Positions 1 through 9,767 are shown, counted from the stretch's first letter. The stretch is DNA of 64,000 bases from Sulfurimonas sp. (GCA_011391635.1 JAABQD010000007.1:25472-89471), one strand, 5' to 3'. The notes: generated by a model from the sequence alone, not told the origin. Program-made: numbers and translations.

Positions 1-605
1 AGAAATATTCCACATGCCACCTTTTGTATAGCGACATCCATCAAATAACAAAGATTGCCTACATAGACCATACTTCTTCGATTTTCTATATTGGCAAATG
101 GCAAAAGAGGCACTTTTTGCACTAAATGAATGAGATTTTTTATATTTGCTTTGACACCATGCCCATACACGATAGGAGTTCTTAAAATAACGACTTTGAA
201 ACTCTCACATTGGAGTTTTTGAAGCTCCAACTCCGCTTTGAGTTTACTTTTGCCATAGCCATCTTGTGGATGGCACTCTGAGGTTTCGCTATAGATGAGA
301 TCACTCTCCTCGCCATACACCTTGACTGTACTCATAAAAATAAACTGCCCTACTCCGCTCTCTTTGGCTTTTTTTGCCAGAGAGAGCGTTTGTGTGACAT
401 TCACTTTTTCATACGCATCTTCACTTGCTCCACCCATTTGATGCACCAAAGCAGAGAGATGCACGACAACTGCTACACCCTTCAAATCAAGCAAAGCAAA
501 ATCATCTTGCAAAAAACTAAATGTACTCAGCCTATATTTATGAGCATACCTCTGGCAAAAATAGCTTCCTATAAAACCGTTTGCACCTGTGAGAAGTATC
601 TTCAT
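1..605 (-). CDS. NAD-dependent sugar epimerase/dehydratase (SDR), partial
   Basis: The minus strand is open from an ATG at 605 to the left edge, so the C-terminus lies outside the window. The visible 201 residues start with an MKILLTGANGFIG Rossmann motif and carry the extended-SDR STVKVYGE strand and a YGKSK (YxxxK) catalytic pair. Such enzymes epimerise or reduce nucleotide sugars in the cytoplasm. The ATG overlaps the stop of the upstream WbuB-like glycosyltransferase by four bases (ATGA), so it is translationally coupled. In fucosamine O-antigen clusters (e.g. wbjE-wbjF) an SDR occupies this position after the transferase; the substrate is not deducible here. One copy of the CCACATGCCA word lies at 10-19 and encodes A-C-G. 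Confidence 0.85.
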   Translation of the reverse strand, partial: MKILLTGANGFIGSYFCQRYAHKYRLSTFSFLQDDFALLDLKGVAVVVHLSALVHQMGGASEDAYEKVNVTQTLSLAKKAKESGVGQFIFMSTVKVYGEESDLIYSETSECHPQDGYGKSKLKAELELQKLQCESFKVVILRTPIVYGHGVKANIKNLIHLVQKVPLLPFANIENRRSMVYVGNLCYLMDVAIQKVACGIF

Positions 606-1819
606 CTTTTCTCACAAAGTAATAAATCAAGCAAAGAGGAGAGAATCTGTTCTTTATCAAAGAGTGTATGGGTCAGGAGTGTGCTATTTTTTGTAAATGC
701 TTCGATTTGGGCAGTACCTGCTTGAAGTGCTTGTATGAGAAGTGCTTGTATCGCTTCTATACTCTGCTCTTGTGTGCAAAATCCTAGATTATACTCTCGT
801 ATCAAATCTGCTGTTTCGCCTTGGATAACACCAAAAATTGGCTTATTTGCTGCGATATATGTTTGTGTTTTTGCAGGAACAGTGAGCGAAAATATCGGCT
901 TATCCATAAGTGAAACTATCAAAAAATCACTCGCTCGAAGATACTTGTATATCTCAGAGCGAGGTTTTTGTCCCCAAAAAAGAGTGTTTTTCAACTGATT
1001 CTCTTCTACAAGTTTTTTGAGATGTTCCAAATGAGAACCATCGCCTAGTATATTGAGTTGAAGTTTATCTCTCAAATCCTCTTTAAGCGTTCCACATGCC
1101 AAGATAATCGCATCAAGATTTTGTACCTTGCCTACATTTCCAGCAAAGGTAAAATGCACTTTTTTCTCTTGTGAATATGTAAAAGAATCAAGAGTGACAT
1201 CCAGTGCATCTGCCCAATTTGGTAAATAGCGTATCTCCTTTTCTTCGTTGAGAAAGGGTCTGATTTTACTCTCAAACCCTTTTGCGGAGATTGCAAAATT
1301 GGAGCAATTTTTATAAACAAACTTCACAAAATGGTTCAAAAAAAACTCCAACACTCTGCTTTTTTTAAATCCATACGCATAGACACTATCGGGCCAAATA
1401 TCTTGCACCCAGAGTGTGACACGCTTCTTATAAAATTTTTGCAAAAGTATGGCTGGAACCATGCCACTCAAAGCTCCAACATCAAAACCAAAAACAGCGT
1501 CATACTTTTTGCCGATTCTAAGGCTCACAAAACTTCCCAAAATCATAAAAGTAAAATATTTCAAAAGCTTTTTCAAGAGGCTCTCTTTGTATCCGCTCAC
1601 TGCTTTGACTCTGTAAATATTGATACCCATATAGGACTCTTTTACAACCCATCTATTTTCATACCCTGTATAGATTTGACCCATTGGGTAGGTTGGATTT
1701 TGCGTAATCACATCCACTTCATGCCCTCTGTTTTTCCATGCAAGGGCTATCTCATTTATCTTGAACTCTTCGGGATAAAAATATTCGCTAACGATTAAAA
1801 TTTTTTTAGGCGTGTGCAT
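602..1819 (-). CDS. WbuB-like GT4 glycosyltransferase (probable FucNAc transferase)
   Basis: 405 residues with the GT-B layout: N-terminal ILIVSEYFYPEE followed by the acceptor domain, and a C-terminal donor domain with FTFAGNVGKVQNLD and ILGDGSHLEHL. The family (WbuB/WbjE, GT4) transfers L-FucNAc or a related sugar to a lipid-linked intermediate at the inner face of the inner membrane. It follows directly on fnlA-fnlC-fnlB, as wbuB does in E. coli O26-type and Pseudomonas O11-type clusters, which supports the FucNAc assignment by context. It overlaps fnlB by 14 bases and the next SDR by 4. The donor specificity is inference. Confidence 0.85.
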   Translation of the reverse strand: MHTPKKILIVSEYFYPEEFKINEIALAWKNRGHEVDVITQNPTYPMGQIYTGYENRWVVKESYMGINIYRVKAVSGYKESLLKKLLKYFTFMILGSFVSLRIGKKYDAVFGFDVGALSGMVPAILLQKFYKKRVTLWVQDIWPDSVYAYGFKKSRVLEFFLNHFVKFVYKNCSNFAISAKGFESKIRPFLNEEKEIRYLPNWADALDVTLDSFTYSQEKKVHFTFAGNVGKVQNLDAIILACGTLKEDLRDKLQLNILGDGSHLEHLKKLVEENQLKNTLFWGQKPRSEIYKYLRASDFLIVSLMDKPIFSLTVPAKTQTYIAANKPIFGVIQGETADLIREYNLGFCTQEQSIEAIQALLIQALQAGTAQIEAFTKNSTLLTHTLFDKEQILSSLLDLLLCEKR

Positions 1820-2660
1820 ACAGTTTTTTATTTACCTCTATAAAATGAATCATCTCCGCAACCATCACATCATAATCAGGAAGCGTATAATCTACCTCCC
1901 CGCGGGTATCTATAAAACTTTTATCTACGGATTTGCCATCCATCGGGAGAATCTCTATCTCTTTTTTTGTATATTTTTTGAAGAGATAAAGTAACTCATT
2001 TTTACTTATTGATTTGTTATTTGTGACATGATACAAACCTGTAATCTCTTGCTCGATGACCCTTTGGATAACCTTTGCAAGTTCAAGTGTTGTGACACCT
2101 GACCAGATGGCTTTTGTATATCCATGAATTGTTCCTGATTGATGCATAAACCAGTGAAATAGCCCCTCGCCATCTCTTTTGAGTTCAGCTCCAATCAAAG
2201 ATGTGCGGAGTGTCACATTGCACCCATCGATAAGCTCACCCAAAATTTTTGTTCTTGAGTATGTGTCACGCCCATCTCGCTCATCTGTTTCTACATACTT
2301 GCCTTTATCTCCAGAAAAAACACAATCTGTAGATATATGGACAACTTTCGCACCGATACCTTGAGCAATATTTGCAAGTTGATGCGGTAAGTAAGCATTG
2401 ATATAAATCGCATTGGCGATATCACTCTGTGAGCCACGGATAAGGACACCAACACAATTGATAATACAATCTGGTTTTATCTCTTGGAGCAATGTTTGCA
2501 AGGCATCTTTGTTAGTGACATCCAAAAGGATTGTCTCCTCTCTTAGTTTTTCTCTATGGGCGACATCTATCACTTCATAACTCTCAAGCTCTAAAAAATG
2601 CCGCACAACCTGATGCCCAAGCATACCCAAAGAACCAAGAACTAAAAGCCGTTTTTTCAT
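1806..2660 (-). CDS. fnlB: RmlD-like SDR, UDP-L-FucNAc pathway reductase
   Basis: 284 residues from the ATG at 2660, which shares one base with the fnlC stop (TGATG); a five-codon longer reading is possible but lacks this coupling. It has the RmlD-type start LLVLGSLGMLGHQ, the STDCVFSG strand and YSRTK (YxxxK). In the FnlABC/WbjBCD/CapEFG pathway this step reduces the 4-keto sugar before the final C2 epimerisation to UDP-L-FucNAc. S. aureus CapF carries a C-terminal cupin domain; this protein ends without one. The role rests on family plus gene order. Confidence 0.82.
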   Translation of the reverse strand: MKKRLLVLGSLGMLGHQVVRHFLELESYEVIDVAHREKLREETILLDVTNKDALQTLLQEIKPDCIINCVGVLIRGSQSDIANAIYINAYLPHQLANIAQGIGAKVVHISTDCVFSGDKGKYVETDERDGRDTYSRTKILGELIDGCNVTLRTSLIGAELKRDGEGLFHWFMHQSGTIHGYTKAIWSGVTTLELAKVIQRVIEQEITGLYHVTNNKSISKNELLYLFKKYTKKEIEILPMDGKSVDKSFIDTRGEVDYTLPDYDVMVAEMIHFIEVNKKLYAHA

Positions 2661-3781
2661 CACTGTTTTTTCCAAACTTCTCTGTTGATATAGTCGATAT
2701 AACTCACAATAATTCTCACAACTTTTTGTGAAACATTTGCTACATTGTAATCTTCTACCATACGCATCGCTCTTTGCTCAAATTGTTCTGTGACGATATG
2801 AATCGCATGGATAATATCCTCAGATTTAAGTCCAGACATAATCAAAGTACCCTCATCCATGCCCTCTGGTCGCTCATGAGCTTGTCGTATTGTAATTGCC
2901 GGAAATCCAAGGATAGAGGACTCTTCTGTGATTGTTCCACTGTCACTTATGGCACAAAATGCTTTTGTTTGGAGTGCTACATAATCAAAAAAACCAAGTG
3001 GTTTCATAAACTCTATCAGAGGATGAAACTCTTGTTGCTCTAAAGATTCTAGTTTTTTTCTTGTTCTTGGGTGTGTTGAGACTATCACCCGTTTGTTATA
3101 TGTTTTGGCAATGGCATTGAGAGACTCAAGCAAATTGGCAAAATTTTCTTCGCTCTCTATGTTCTCTTCTCTGTGTGTACTGACGATAAAAAACTCTTTT
3201 TCTTCTAATCCTAAATTCTCTAATACTTGCGAATTTTCTATATCTTTTTTGTAATATTCAAGGACTTCAAACATAGACGAGCCAGTTTTGATAACAGTTT
3301 CTGCTTTTATCCCCTCCGCTAGAAGATATCTTCTGGCATGTTCTGTAAGAGTCATATTGATATCACTCAGGTGATCTACGATTTTTCGATTAATCTCCTC
3401 TGGAACTCTTGCATCAAAACATCTGTTTCCCGCTTCCATATGAAAAATCGGTATCTTTCTTTTTTTGGCAGCAAGAACACAAAGAGCACTATTTGTATCG
3501 CCATAAAGCAAAAGTGCATCAGGCTTGAGAGAGTCAAAAAGTGCATCCGATTTTGTAATCACATTTGCAATAGTCTGGGCGACACTCTCCCCCACTGCAT
3601 CCAAAAAATAGTCAGGTTTTTTGATTTGCATCTCATGAAAAAAAACTTCATTCAGTTCATAGTCATAATTTTGTCCCGTATGCACGAGAATATGCTCTGT
3701 ATATTTTTCAAGTTCAGCTAGGACACGACTGAGTTTTATGATTTCAGGTCGTGTGCCTACAATCGTCATCACTCTTTTCAT
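2660..3781 (-). CDS. fnlC: UDP-GlcNAc 2-epimerase-like enzyme (UDP-L-FucNAc synthesis)
   Basis: 373 residues of the non-hydrolysing UDP-GlcNAc 2-epimerase fold. VGTRPEIIK at the N-terminus, LLLYGDTNSALC and HMEAGNRCFD in the first domain, STHREEN in the middle and SDSGTITEESSILGFP in the C-terminal UDP-binding domain are all visible. In the CapG/WbjD branch it converts UDP-6-deoxy-talose-NAc to UDP-L-FucNAc. It overlaps fnlA by four bases (ATGA). The combination with fnlA and fnlB is the reason for preferring FnlC over the general WecB. Confidence 0.88.
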   Translation of the reverse strand: MKRVMTIVGTRPEIIKLSRVLAELEKYTEHILVHTGQNYDYELNEVFFHEMQIKKPDYFLDAVGESVAQTIANVITKSDALFDSLKPDALLLYGDTNSALCVLAAKKRKIPIFHMEAGNRCFDARVPEEINRKIVDHLSDINMTLTEHARRYLLAEGIKAETVIKTGSSMFEVLEYYKKDIENSQVLENLGLEEKEFFIVSTHREENIESEENFANLLESLNAIAKTYNKRVIVSTHPRTRKKLESLEQQEFHPLIEFMKPLGFFDYVALQTKAFCAISDSGTITEESSILGFPAITIRQAHERPEGMDEGTLIMSGLKSEDIIHAIHIVTEQFEQRAMRMVEDYNVANVSQKVVRIIVSYIDYINREVWKKQ

Positions 3782-4800
3782 TGAATCTCTCCAAACTCTT
3801 TTAAATCCTCTTGAATCTCTCGCAAAGAGAGGAGCATTTTTGTAAGTTGCTCTTCGTGGAGTCTTTGGGTATTGTGTGAGTTATACTCTGTTGCCTCAGT
3901 TATCACTTTGCCCTCATCAAAATATTTTCCATAATTCAAATCTCTGTTATCAGCTCGAATACAGTAGTAGTTTTCCATCAAAAGTGCATCTGCCATCTCC
4001 TCTCTTGTAAGGAGAGTTTCATACAGTTTTTCGCCATGTCTCGTTCCGATAATATGGATTGGATGCTCTGGTTTGTGAAATATTTTTTTCAAACTTTTTG
4101 CCAAGAGTTCAAGAGTCGCTGCTGGTGATTTTTGAACAAATATATCTCCATTGTTTCCATGTTTGAATGCAAAAAGCACCAAATCAACAGCATCATCCAA
4201 ACTCATCATAAATCGTGTCATATTTGGGTCTGTCACTGTTATGGGTTTATTTTTTCTCATTTGCTCGATAAAAAGTGGTATCACGGAGCCACGACTTGCC
4301 ATTACATTGCCATATCTCGTACAACAGATAGTCGTTTTAGTTCCTAAATTGCGTGACTTGGCAACTGCTATTTTTTCCATCATCGCCTTAGAGATTCCCA
4401 TCGCATTGATAGGATAAACCGCTTTATCTGTACTCAAAACTATAATTTTTTTCACTCCATGTTTTATCGCAACATTAAGCACATTTTCTGTCCCTATCAC
4501 ATTCGTCTGAACTGCTTGCATAGGGTAAAATTCACACGATGGCACCTGTTTGAGAGCTGCCGCATGAAACACAAAATCAACACCTTCAAGGGCATCATCC
4601 AAAGAGTTTACATCGCGTACATCGCCTATATAAAATTTAATTTTCTCATTGTTGTACTCTTTTCTCATATCCTCTTGTTTCTTTTCATCACGAGAAAAAA
4701 TGCGTATCTCTTTGATATGCGTCTCTAAAAACTGACGCAAAACAGTATTGCCAAAAGAGCCTGTTCCGCCTGTGATTAAAAGTATCTTGTTTTTGAACAT
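3778..4800 (-). CDS. fnlA: UDP-GlcNAc 4,6-dehydratase/5-epimerase
   Basis: 340 residues, normal length for FnlA/CapE/WbjB. It has the TGGTGSFG nucleotide-binding loop, DVRD, the STDKAVYPIN stretch and a MGISK pair in place of the usual Tyr-x3-Lys, which is characteristic of this dehydratase-epimerase family. It starts the route from UDP-GlcNAc to UDP-L-FucNAc in the cytoplasm. Two bases separate it from the GT4 gene upstream, and fnlC and fnlB follow with overlaps, the typical gene trio. Confidence 0.9.
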   Translation of the reverse strand: MFKNKILLITGGTGSFGNTVLRQFLETHIKEIRIFSRDEKKQEDMRKEYNNEKIKFYIGDVRDVNSLDDALEGVDFVFHAAALKQVPSCEFYPMQAVQTNVIGTENVLNVAIKHGVKKIIVLSTDKAVYPINAMGISKAMMEKIAVAKSRNLGTKTTICCTRYGNVMASRGSVIPLFIEQMRKNKPITVTDPNMTRFMMSLDDAVDLVLFAFKHGNNGDIFVQKSPAATLELLAKSLKKIFHKPEHPIHIIGTRHGEKLYETLLTREEMADALLMENYYCIRADNRDLNYGKYFDEGKVITEATEYNSHNTQRLHEEQLTKMLLSLREIQEDLKEFGEIQ

Positions 4801-4802
4801 TC

Positions 4803-5819
4803 CTATGACCTTTCTAACAATTTTTGTATCAAACTATCTATCTCATTTGTAACTAAAGCTCTGCTTTTTTTCTGTTTTTGGCTTAAATACTCTTGTATGA
4901 CTCTGGCACACATTTTAGCACTATCTGCATTAAACACCATTGATGGCTCTACGACTTCATACACATACTCTAAATCAGCACTAATCACATCAAGCCCCAT
5001 AACAACCGCTTCAATCAATCCCAACCCAAATGTTTCTTCTTTTGAAGGAAAGAGTGAACATTTGCTTCTTGCATATAACTTACACACTTCGCTTTTAGGA
5101 ATGACTCCTAAATTCTCTATATAAACAACACCAAAACTATTGATTTCATCGATTTTTTCTCTCAACTCAATCTTATCATTTTCAATTGTCACAGCCAATC
5201 GCACACAAATTCCTTCATCTGACAAAATTTGCATCGCCTCAAGCAAAAGTGCATGATTTTTATGAGGATGTGCCAAAGAGACATAACAAAAATCAAACTC
5301 TTTGTGCGATAACACCTCTTGCATTTTTTCACACACTCTAAAAAAAGGCAAAACTGCAACAGGAAAAAAAGCGTACTTTTTTATAAATTTTTCTTGTATG
5401 AGTTTACTTTGACACGCAACACTCCCAACATTTTTGACAAACAACGAGATATAGAGCTGTTGCAGTGTGTATTTGATACAAAAACGGAGTGAAGTAGCAA
5501 CTAATTTTTTAGCCCCCATAAGCAAATAAGCATTATGAAAATAGAGTATGGAGTTTTTTGATTTTCTCAGTGGAGGTAAATTACCAAAGTACAGAGCATT
5601 CTCAAACTGCTTCGCAAAAAGAGCAATCTTGGCAAAGGTGCTACGCAAAAAAACAATTTTGAGATTTTGTGATGCCTCAATATGTCGCATAGAGTCATCC
5701 AAATAGACAAGAACTTCCACATGCCAATACTCTTGAGCCAAATGCTCTAGCAGGTACTCCAACAGCTCTTTTGCTCCGCCATTTTTAATATTTGGTGCAA
5801 TAATGACGAGACGACTCAT
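4803..5819 (-). CDS. GT4-type glycosyltransferase
   Basis: 338 residues. The N-terminal IIAPNIKNGGAKELLEYL and the C-terminal block SLFPSKEETFGLGLIEAVVMGLDVI, with the E-x7-E motif of retaining GT-B enzymes, place it in GT4. It should add one sugar to the lipid-linked repeat unit at the cytoplasmic face of the inner membrane. It overlaps the WbsX-like gene by four bases and fnlA follows after two. Donor and linkage cannot be read from sequence. Confidence 0.85.
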   Translation of the reverse strand: MSRLVIIAPNIKNGGAKELLEYLLEHLAQEYWHVEVLVYLDDSMRHIEASQNLKIVFLRSTFAKIALFAKQFENALYFGNLPPLRKSKNSILYFHNAYLLMGAKKLVATSLRFCIKYTLQQLYISLFVKNVGSVACQSKLIQEKFIKKYAFFPVAVLPFFRVCEKMQEVLSHKEFDFCYVSLAHPHKNHALLLEAMQILSDEGICVRLAVTIENDKIELREKIDEINSFGVVYIENLGVIPKSEVCKLYARSKCSLFPSKEETFGLGLIEAVVMGLDVISADLEYVYEVVEPSMVFNADSAKMCARVIQEYLSQKQKKSRALVTNEIDSLIQKLLERS

Positions 5820-6853
5820 GGTGCACTGTTCGCTTTTTGAATTATCTCGAGTAAACGCTCCCCAAAGAGCGTATCTGGCTCTAAAATATTCCCCTCAGCC
5901 CACTCATTCCAAGATTTGATAAAAACAAATGCATCTTTACTAGGAAGATTAAAAACCTCTTGCACATGCCAAGAAAAACTATCAAGAGTGAAATCTTGCA
6001 TCACAACACCCCGTTTTGCGTGTCTGGGTGTTGTATCCCACCCTGAAAAAATAGTTGGAATAAAATCATCCAAATGAGCAAAGTTTTTGTACATGCCAGA
6101 CATCATCTTTGGATAGGAGTATTTCATAGGTCCAAAGTAAGTCCATGAGTGGTAGCGTATAAGTCTCTCAAGAATTTTTTCCAAGAATGTTCTCTTGCCA
6201 AAGAGTGCTGGACTATGCATATACGCATCAAAAAGATTTTTCTCTCGAAGTGTTTGCGTACATTGGTCAGAGATGAAATAAAAACCATCCATCCCATCTT
6301 TTTGAGCCAGAGTATTCCATGTATCCATAAAAAGAGTGATATCTGGAATATCTTGAGGCATAAAAAGAGTAAAAAGCGGTTTATTCCCTTGTTTTATATA
6401 ATTTGGATTTTTAAAATGAGGTGCCATTGTTTCGTAAAATTGTACATAATCCTCTTTACCAAGATACTTTTGCTCTTGCAAAAGCCTCCATTTTGATTTA
6501 TCAAACCAAGAGTGATTTGCCCAAGCGAGTGAATATTTGACCTTACTTGTTGGTAAGAGAAGATGCTCAAGTGGCTTCTCTAGAAGTCGCTCTCCCGCAC
6601 CAAACCAATATGTCCAAAAGCAGAATCCTTCTATGCCATAACTTGAAGCAAGAGCATAATGAGATTCCAAAACTTCAGGATTTCTAAGGTCATAATAGCC
6701 TAGTTTTGTCGGTTTTCTAAGCTGATGATTTTTAAAATAGGGCTTCCAACTCTCTAATGCTCTCCACTCCGTATACCCCTCGCCCCACCATAAATCATTC
6801 TCTTTGATAGGATGAAATTGTGGCAAATAGTATGCAATGACTCTTTTATTCAT
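5816..6853 (-). CDS. WbsX-like / GH99-like polysaccharide biosynthesis protein
   Basis: 345 residues starting AYYLPQFHPIKENDLWWGEGYTEW, the hallmark of the WbsX family, and ending with SWNEWAEGNILEPD. The family adopts a GH99-like barrel and is common in O-antigen and capsule clusters, where it is annotated either as glycosyltransferase WbsX or as glycosyl hydrolase-like. Its actual reaction is not settled. It lies between the acetyltransferase (8-base overlap) and the GT4 gene (4-base overlap), so it belongs to the same transcription unit. Confidence 0.85.
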   Translation of the reverse strand: MNKRVIAYYLPQFHPIKENDLWWGEGYTEWRALESWKPYFKNHQLRKPTKLGYYDLRNPEVLESHYALASSYGIEGFCFWTYWFGAGERLLEKPLEHLLLPTSKVKYSLAWANHSWFDKSKWRLLQEQKYLGKEDYVQFYETMAPHFKNPNYIKQGNKPLFTLFMPQDIPDITLFMDTWNTLAQKDGMDGFYFISDQCTQTLREKNLFDAYMHSPALFGKRTFLEKILERLIRYHSWTYFGPMKYSYPKMMSGMYKNFAHLDDFIPTIFSGWDTTPRHAKRGVVMQDFTLDSFSWHVQEVFNLPSKDAFVFIKSWNEWAEGNILEPDTLFGERLLEIIQKANSAP

Positions 6854-7490
6854 GCGAAGCTTCTATGGTTTTGATAATTTTTGCTGGATTTCCTACTGCT
6901 ACGGAGTTTGCTGGAACATCTTTTGTCACCACTGCATTGGCTCCGATGATAGCATTTTTTCCAATTGTGACATTGGGCATAATCACTACACCCTCTCCAA
7001 TCCACACATTGTCTTCAATAATGACAGCCCCTTTGGAGAATACTTTCCTTGAGTTTGGAGGAAGTTTGAGCGATTCTTTTGTTGTATCGCCATGAAAATG
7101 GTCTGTGATATACACTTTACTTGCGATAAGGACACCATTACCAATGACAATTTTATTTACACACCCTATATGACAATCATAATTGAAAATAACATTATCA
7201 CCAATCGTTATCTCAGGGGTATATTGCTCCTCAAAATGTCTGTCGTAGGCTTCGAGGATAAGCCCTGAAGAGGCTCGAAAGTTTTCCCCGATTTTTATAT
7301 AACGAAGCCCATGCGAAGTGATTGGAAACCCGATGGTTGGATTTTTTCCACATGCCAACAACTGCTTTGCAATATACTCTGTTGTAATATTTGTAATCAT
7401 TTTATGTATCAAACGCACAAAAAGAGGGTGTAAAACAAAGGCGATACCTTTGGCTAGAGAGCGAAGCAACCATTTTAAAAATCTCTTCAT
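6846..7490 (-). CDS. Left-handed beta-helix acyltransferase (O-antigen acetyltransferase)
   Basis: 214 residues from the ATG at 7490, chosen because it overlaps the preceding GT2 stop as ATGA; a reading 18 codons longer lacks coupling. The C-terminal half is a hexapeptide-repeat helix (ITIGDNVIFN, KIVIGNGVLI, VIIEDNVWIG, VTIGKNAIIGANAVVTKDVP) ending in the NodL/WbbJ-type SVAVGNPAKII. Such enzymes move acetyl from acetyl-CoA onto a sugar. A hydrophobic stretch near residues 5-25 may let it sit at the membrane. Acceptor unknown. Confidence 0.87.
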   Translation of the reverse strand: MKRFLKWLLRSLAKGIAFVLHPLFVRLIHKMITNITTEYIAKQLLACGKNPTIGFPITSHGLRYIKIGENFRASSGLILEAYDRHFEEQYTPEITIGDNVIFNYDCHIGCVNKIVIGNGVLIASKVYITDHFHGDTTKESLKLPPNSRKVFSKGAVIIEDNVWIGEGVVIMPNVTIGKNAIIGANAVVTKDVPANSVAVGNPAKIIKTIEASHE

Positions 7491-8452
7491 TTGAGAGCCT
7501 TCATTACAAAAGTTATTATTTTTTTGAAAGAGACCAGCATCCATCGAGGTGTCACAGAAAGTATGGCTAAAAATGGTAAAGGATATTCAATACTCAAACC
7601 AAAAAGATGTTTATAGTGTACAAAAGTTTTATAGGTAAAAATTCCATTTATGCGGAGCATTATCAAATTTTTAATACCAAAAAGACCAGAAATTTTTCCA
7701 AAATCCATAATGCATTTCATCTTATTCTCAATAGAGTATGAGGGAGGAAGAGACATGACAAAATTGCTCCAATCCTCACACCCTATCGCAAATGCTTGAT
7801 GGGTGTGACTCCAGTTTGTTTTTTGCAAATCGTGGCGATGAAGCCCTTTGATAGAGAGTTCACAGAGCCAATAAATCGAAAAATCTCTTTTTGCAATCTC
7901 TTCAAAAATAATTCCGGCATGTGGAAAGAAAGTCACACGAAAACGCTCGAACGCTCCTTGTTCAATCAAAGATTTGCTGAGAATCAAAACAGCGATACAA
8001 GTCATCAATGCACCCAAATCGTAAAGTAAACTATTTGCATCTTCGTAACTTTTTGTTGCGATATTGAGCTTGTTTTCTAGGTTACATACGATTGCATCTT
8101 GCTTTTTATTTGAGTTATGTATGCAATCCAAAACGGAGTCCACTCCATTTTCTGGTATCTCATAAGTGTCTCCAAGAAGCCATACAAACTCCGTTTTTGG
8201 ATATTTGAGTGCAAATTCTACATTCAATACCGCACCGATATTTGTCTCATGTCGATAGTAAAAGAGATGTGGATACTCCAGCATCCATTTTTGTACAACT
8301 TGTTTGGTATCATCCAAAGAAGCATTATCAAAAATATAGATTGCAATGGTATGTTTTTTTGCAAGTGGCATGTGGATTTGTAAACTATAATCCAAAAAAT
8401 CAGCCCTATTATAAGTAGGTATGACGATGCTTAAGTGATGATTGCCTTGCAT
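7487..8452 (-). CDS. GT2-family glycosyltransferase
   Basis: 321 residues. The GT-A fold is shown by LSIVIPTYNRADFLDYSL, IFDNASLDDT and HETNIGAVLNVEFAL; the usual DxD region appears as WLLGDTYEIP, with only one acidic residue in the core, which is unusual for GT2. It would extend the O-unit at the inner membrane. Four bases separate it from wzx upstream, and it overlaps the acetyltransferase gene by four. A word copy (TGGCATGTGG) lies at 8366. Confidence 0.82.
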   Translation of the reverse strand: MQGNHHLSIVIPTYNRADFLDYSLQIHMPLAKKHTIAIYIFDNASLDDTKQVVQKWMLEYPHLFYYRHETNIGAVLNVEFALKYPKTEFVWLLGDTYEIPENGVDSVLDCIHNSNKKQDAIVCNLENKLNIATKSYEDANSLLYDLGALMTCIAVLILSKSLIEQGAFERFRVTFFPHAGIIFEEIAKRDFSIYWLCELSIKGLHRHDLQKTNWSHTHQAFAIGCEDWSNFVMSLPPSYSIENKMKCIMDFGKISGLFGIKNLIMLRINGIFTYKTFVHYKHLFGLSIEYPLPFLAILSVTPRWMLVSFKKIITFVMKALK

Positions 8453-8456
8453 AGAG

Positions 8457-9764
8457 CTAAAAACTCCCTTTTTTATATTTTTTAAATAGTACCATAACCC
8501 AAGGAATTGTAAAAATATAGCTACTCAAAAAACCTGCAAAAAGATACTCAAAGGGTAAATAAATCGCTATAAGCCATGTAGTAACTGCACTATAGAGACC
8601 CATCACCAAAGAGACCCAAACGAGTGGCTCTTTTTTGTGTGCTCGCATGTAAAGTGCCAAAGCATTCACAATCATTTGTAAAAACCAAGCCAAAAAGAGA
8701 AGTATCAGAGCAAATGGAGTAACGAGCCGTGCAAAAAAAGGCAACTCTTGTGCAAAAAATATCATACTCACAAAAAAAAGCAGAACAAAAAAAAGATAAC
8801 TAAGTAGCGATAAAAGCAGATGTTTTTTAAAAAGAGGATTGAGAGTTTCATACTCGTGATGACTGACTAACATATTTATTTTTGGTGTGATGAGTATCAT
8901 CCAAATATTTGCTATACCAAACAAAGCAGTGCAAATTGCAAGGCTCAAACCAACAACACCAGACTCTACAACACCATAATAGTAAAATGTAATAGGAGTA
9001 AAAAGAGAAAATATCAAATATCCACTCACCCAACTCAGAGCATATCTCCCCAGCAAAGGCAAAATTTCTCTTCTCCAAGGATGGAGTATTTGCTCACTCT
9101 CCCTATAAAGCTGACGCAGCAGTGTGCCATAGCGACGAAAAATAAGTGAAGTACCGACCAAAGCACCCAACAAAAGAGCACCGACTAACGCGTATAAATG
9201 AAAACCTGCTATGAGTAAAAATGCTGTTGCTACAACACTCACAAAAGAGATGAAAAATCTTATTTTTTGAACCTCGCCAACACTGTTGCACCCTTCGATA
9301 AAGGAGAGTAACATGCTATTGATAAAAACAAGAACAGAAGCCAGAGCATAAATCAACCAAGGGATAAACCACTCCACTTGCGTCTGTTTTTGACTCAAAA
9401 CAATAAAACCTATCACTAGGAGAATAGGAAATGTCACCAGAGCCATACCACTGCTCCACTTCATAGCAAATCGCAAGAGTGAAGCCAAACGACGAAGATG
9501 ATGCTCATCTCCTGAGAGACGCACCCCATTTTCAAACTTCAAATGAGCAAACTCATGGGCTGAGAACTGAAGAAGTATTGTAGAAAAGCCCATATCAGCA
9601 AAGATTGCAAGTGCTGCCAAACTTATAAAAGTGTACCAATATCCCTGCACCTCGGCACTTAAATAGAGTGGAATGAGAAGCAAAAGAAGTGGACCTGAAA
9701 AAAGCCTCCACACTTGATTCAAAGCTGTATGCAAAAAATCTGAACTTTTGAATATTTGAAGCAA
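8457..9764 (-). CDS. wzx: Wzx-type polysaccharide flippase
   Basis: 435 residues made up almost entirely of hydrophobic segments (about twelve by eye), for example PLLLLLIPLYLS, MALVTFPILLVIGFIVLS and ALVGALLLGALVGTSLIF, with a positive loop LRRLASLLRFAMKW. It fits the Wzx/MOP exporter family that flips lipid-linked O-units to the periplasm. The start is TTG at 9764, preceded by AAAGG six bases upstream; no ATG occurs near. No Wzy polymerase or ligase is visible in the window. Confidence 0.85.
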   Translation of the reverse strand: MLQIFKSSDFLHTALNQVWRLFSGPLLLLLIPLYLSAEVQGYWYTFISLAALAIFADMGFSTILLQFSAHEFAHLKFENGVRLSGDEHHLRRLASLLRFAMKWSSGMALVTFPILLVIGFIVLSQKQTQVEWFIPWLIYALASVLVFINSMLLSFIEGCNSVGEVQKIRFFISFVSVVATAFLLIAGFHLYALVGALLLGALVGTSLIFRRYGTLLRQLYRESEQILHPWRREILPLLGRYALSWVSGYLIFSLFTPITFYYYGVVESGVVGLSLAICTALFGIANIWMILITPKINMLVSHHEYETLNPLFKKHLLLSLLSYLFFVLLFFVSMIFFAQELPFFARLVTPFALILLFLAWFLQMIVNALALYMRAHKKEPLVWVSLVMGLYSAVTTWLIAIYLPFEYLFAGFLSSYIFTIPWVMVLFKKYKKGSF

Positions 9765-9767
9765 AAC

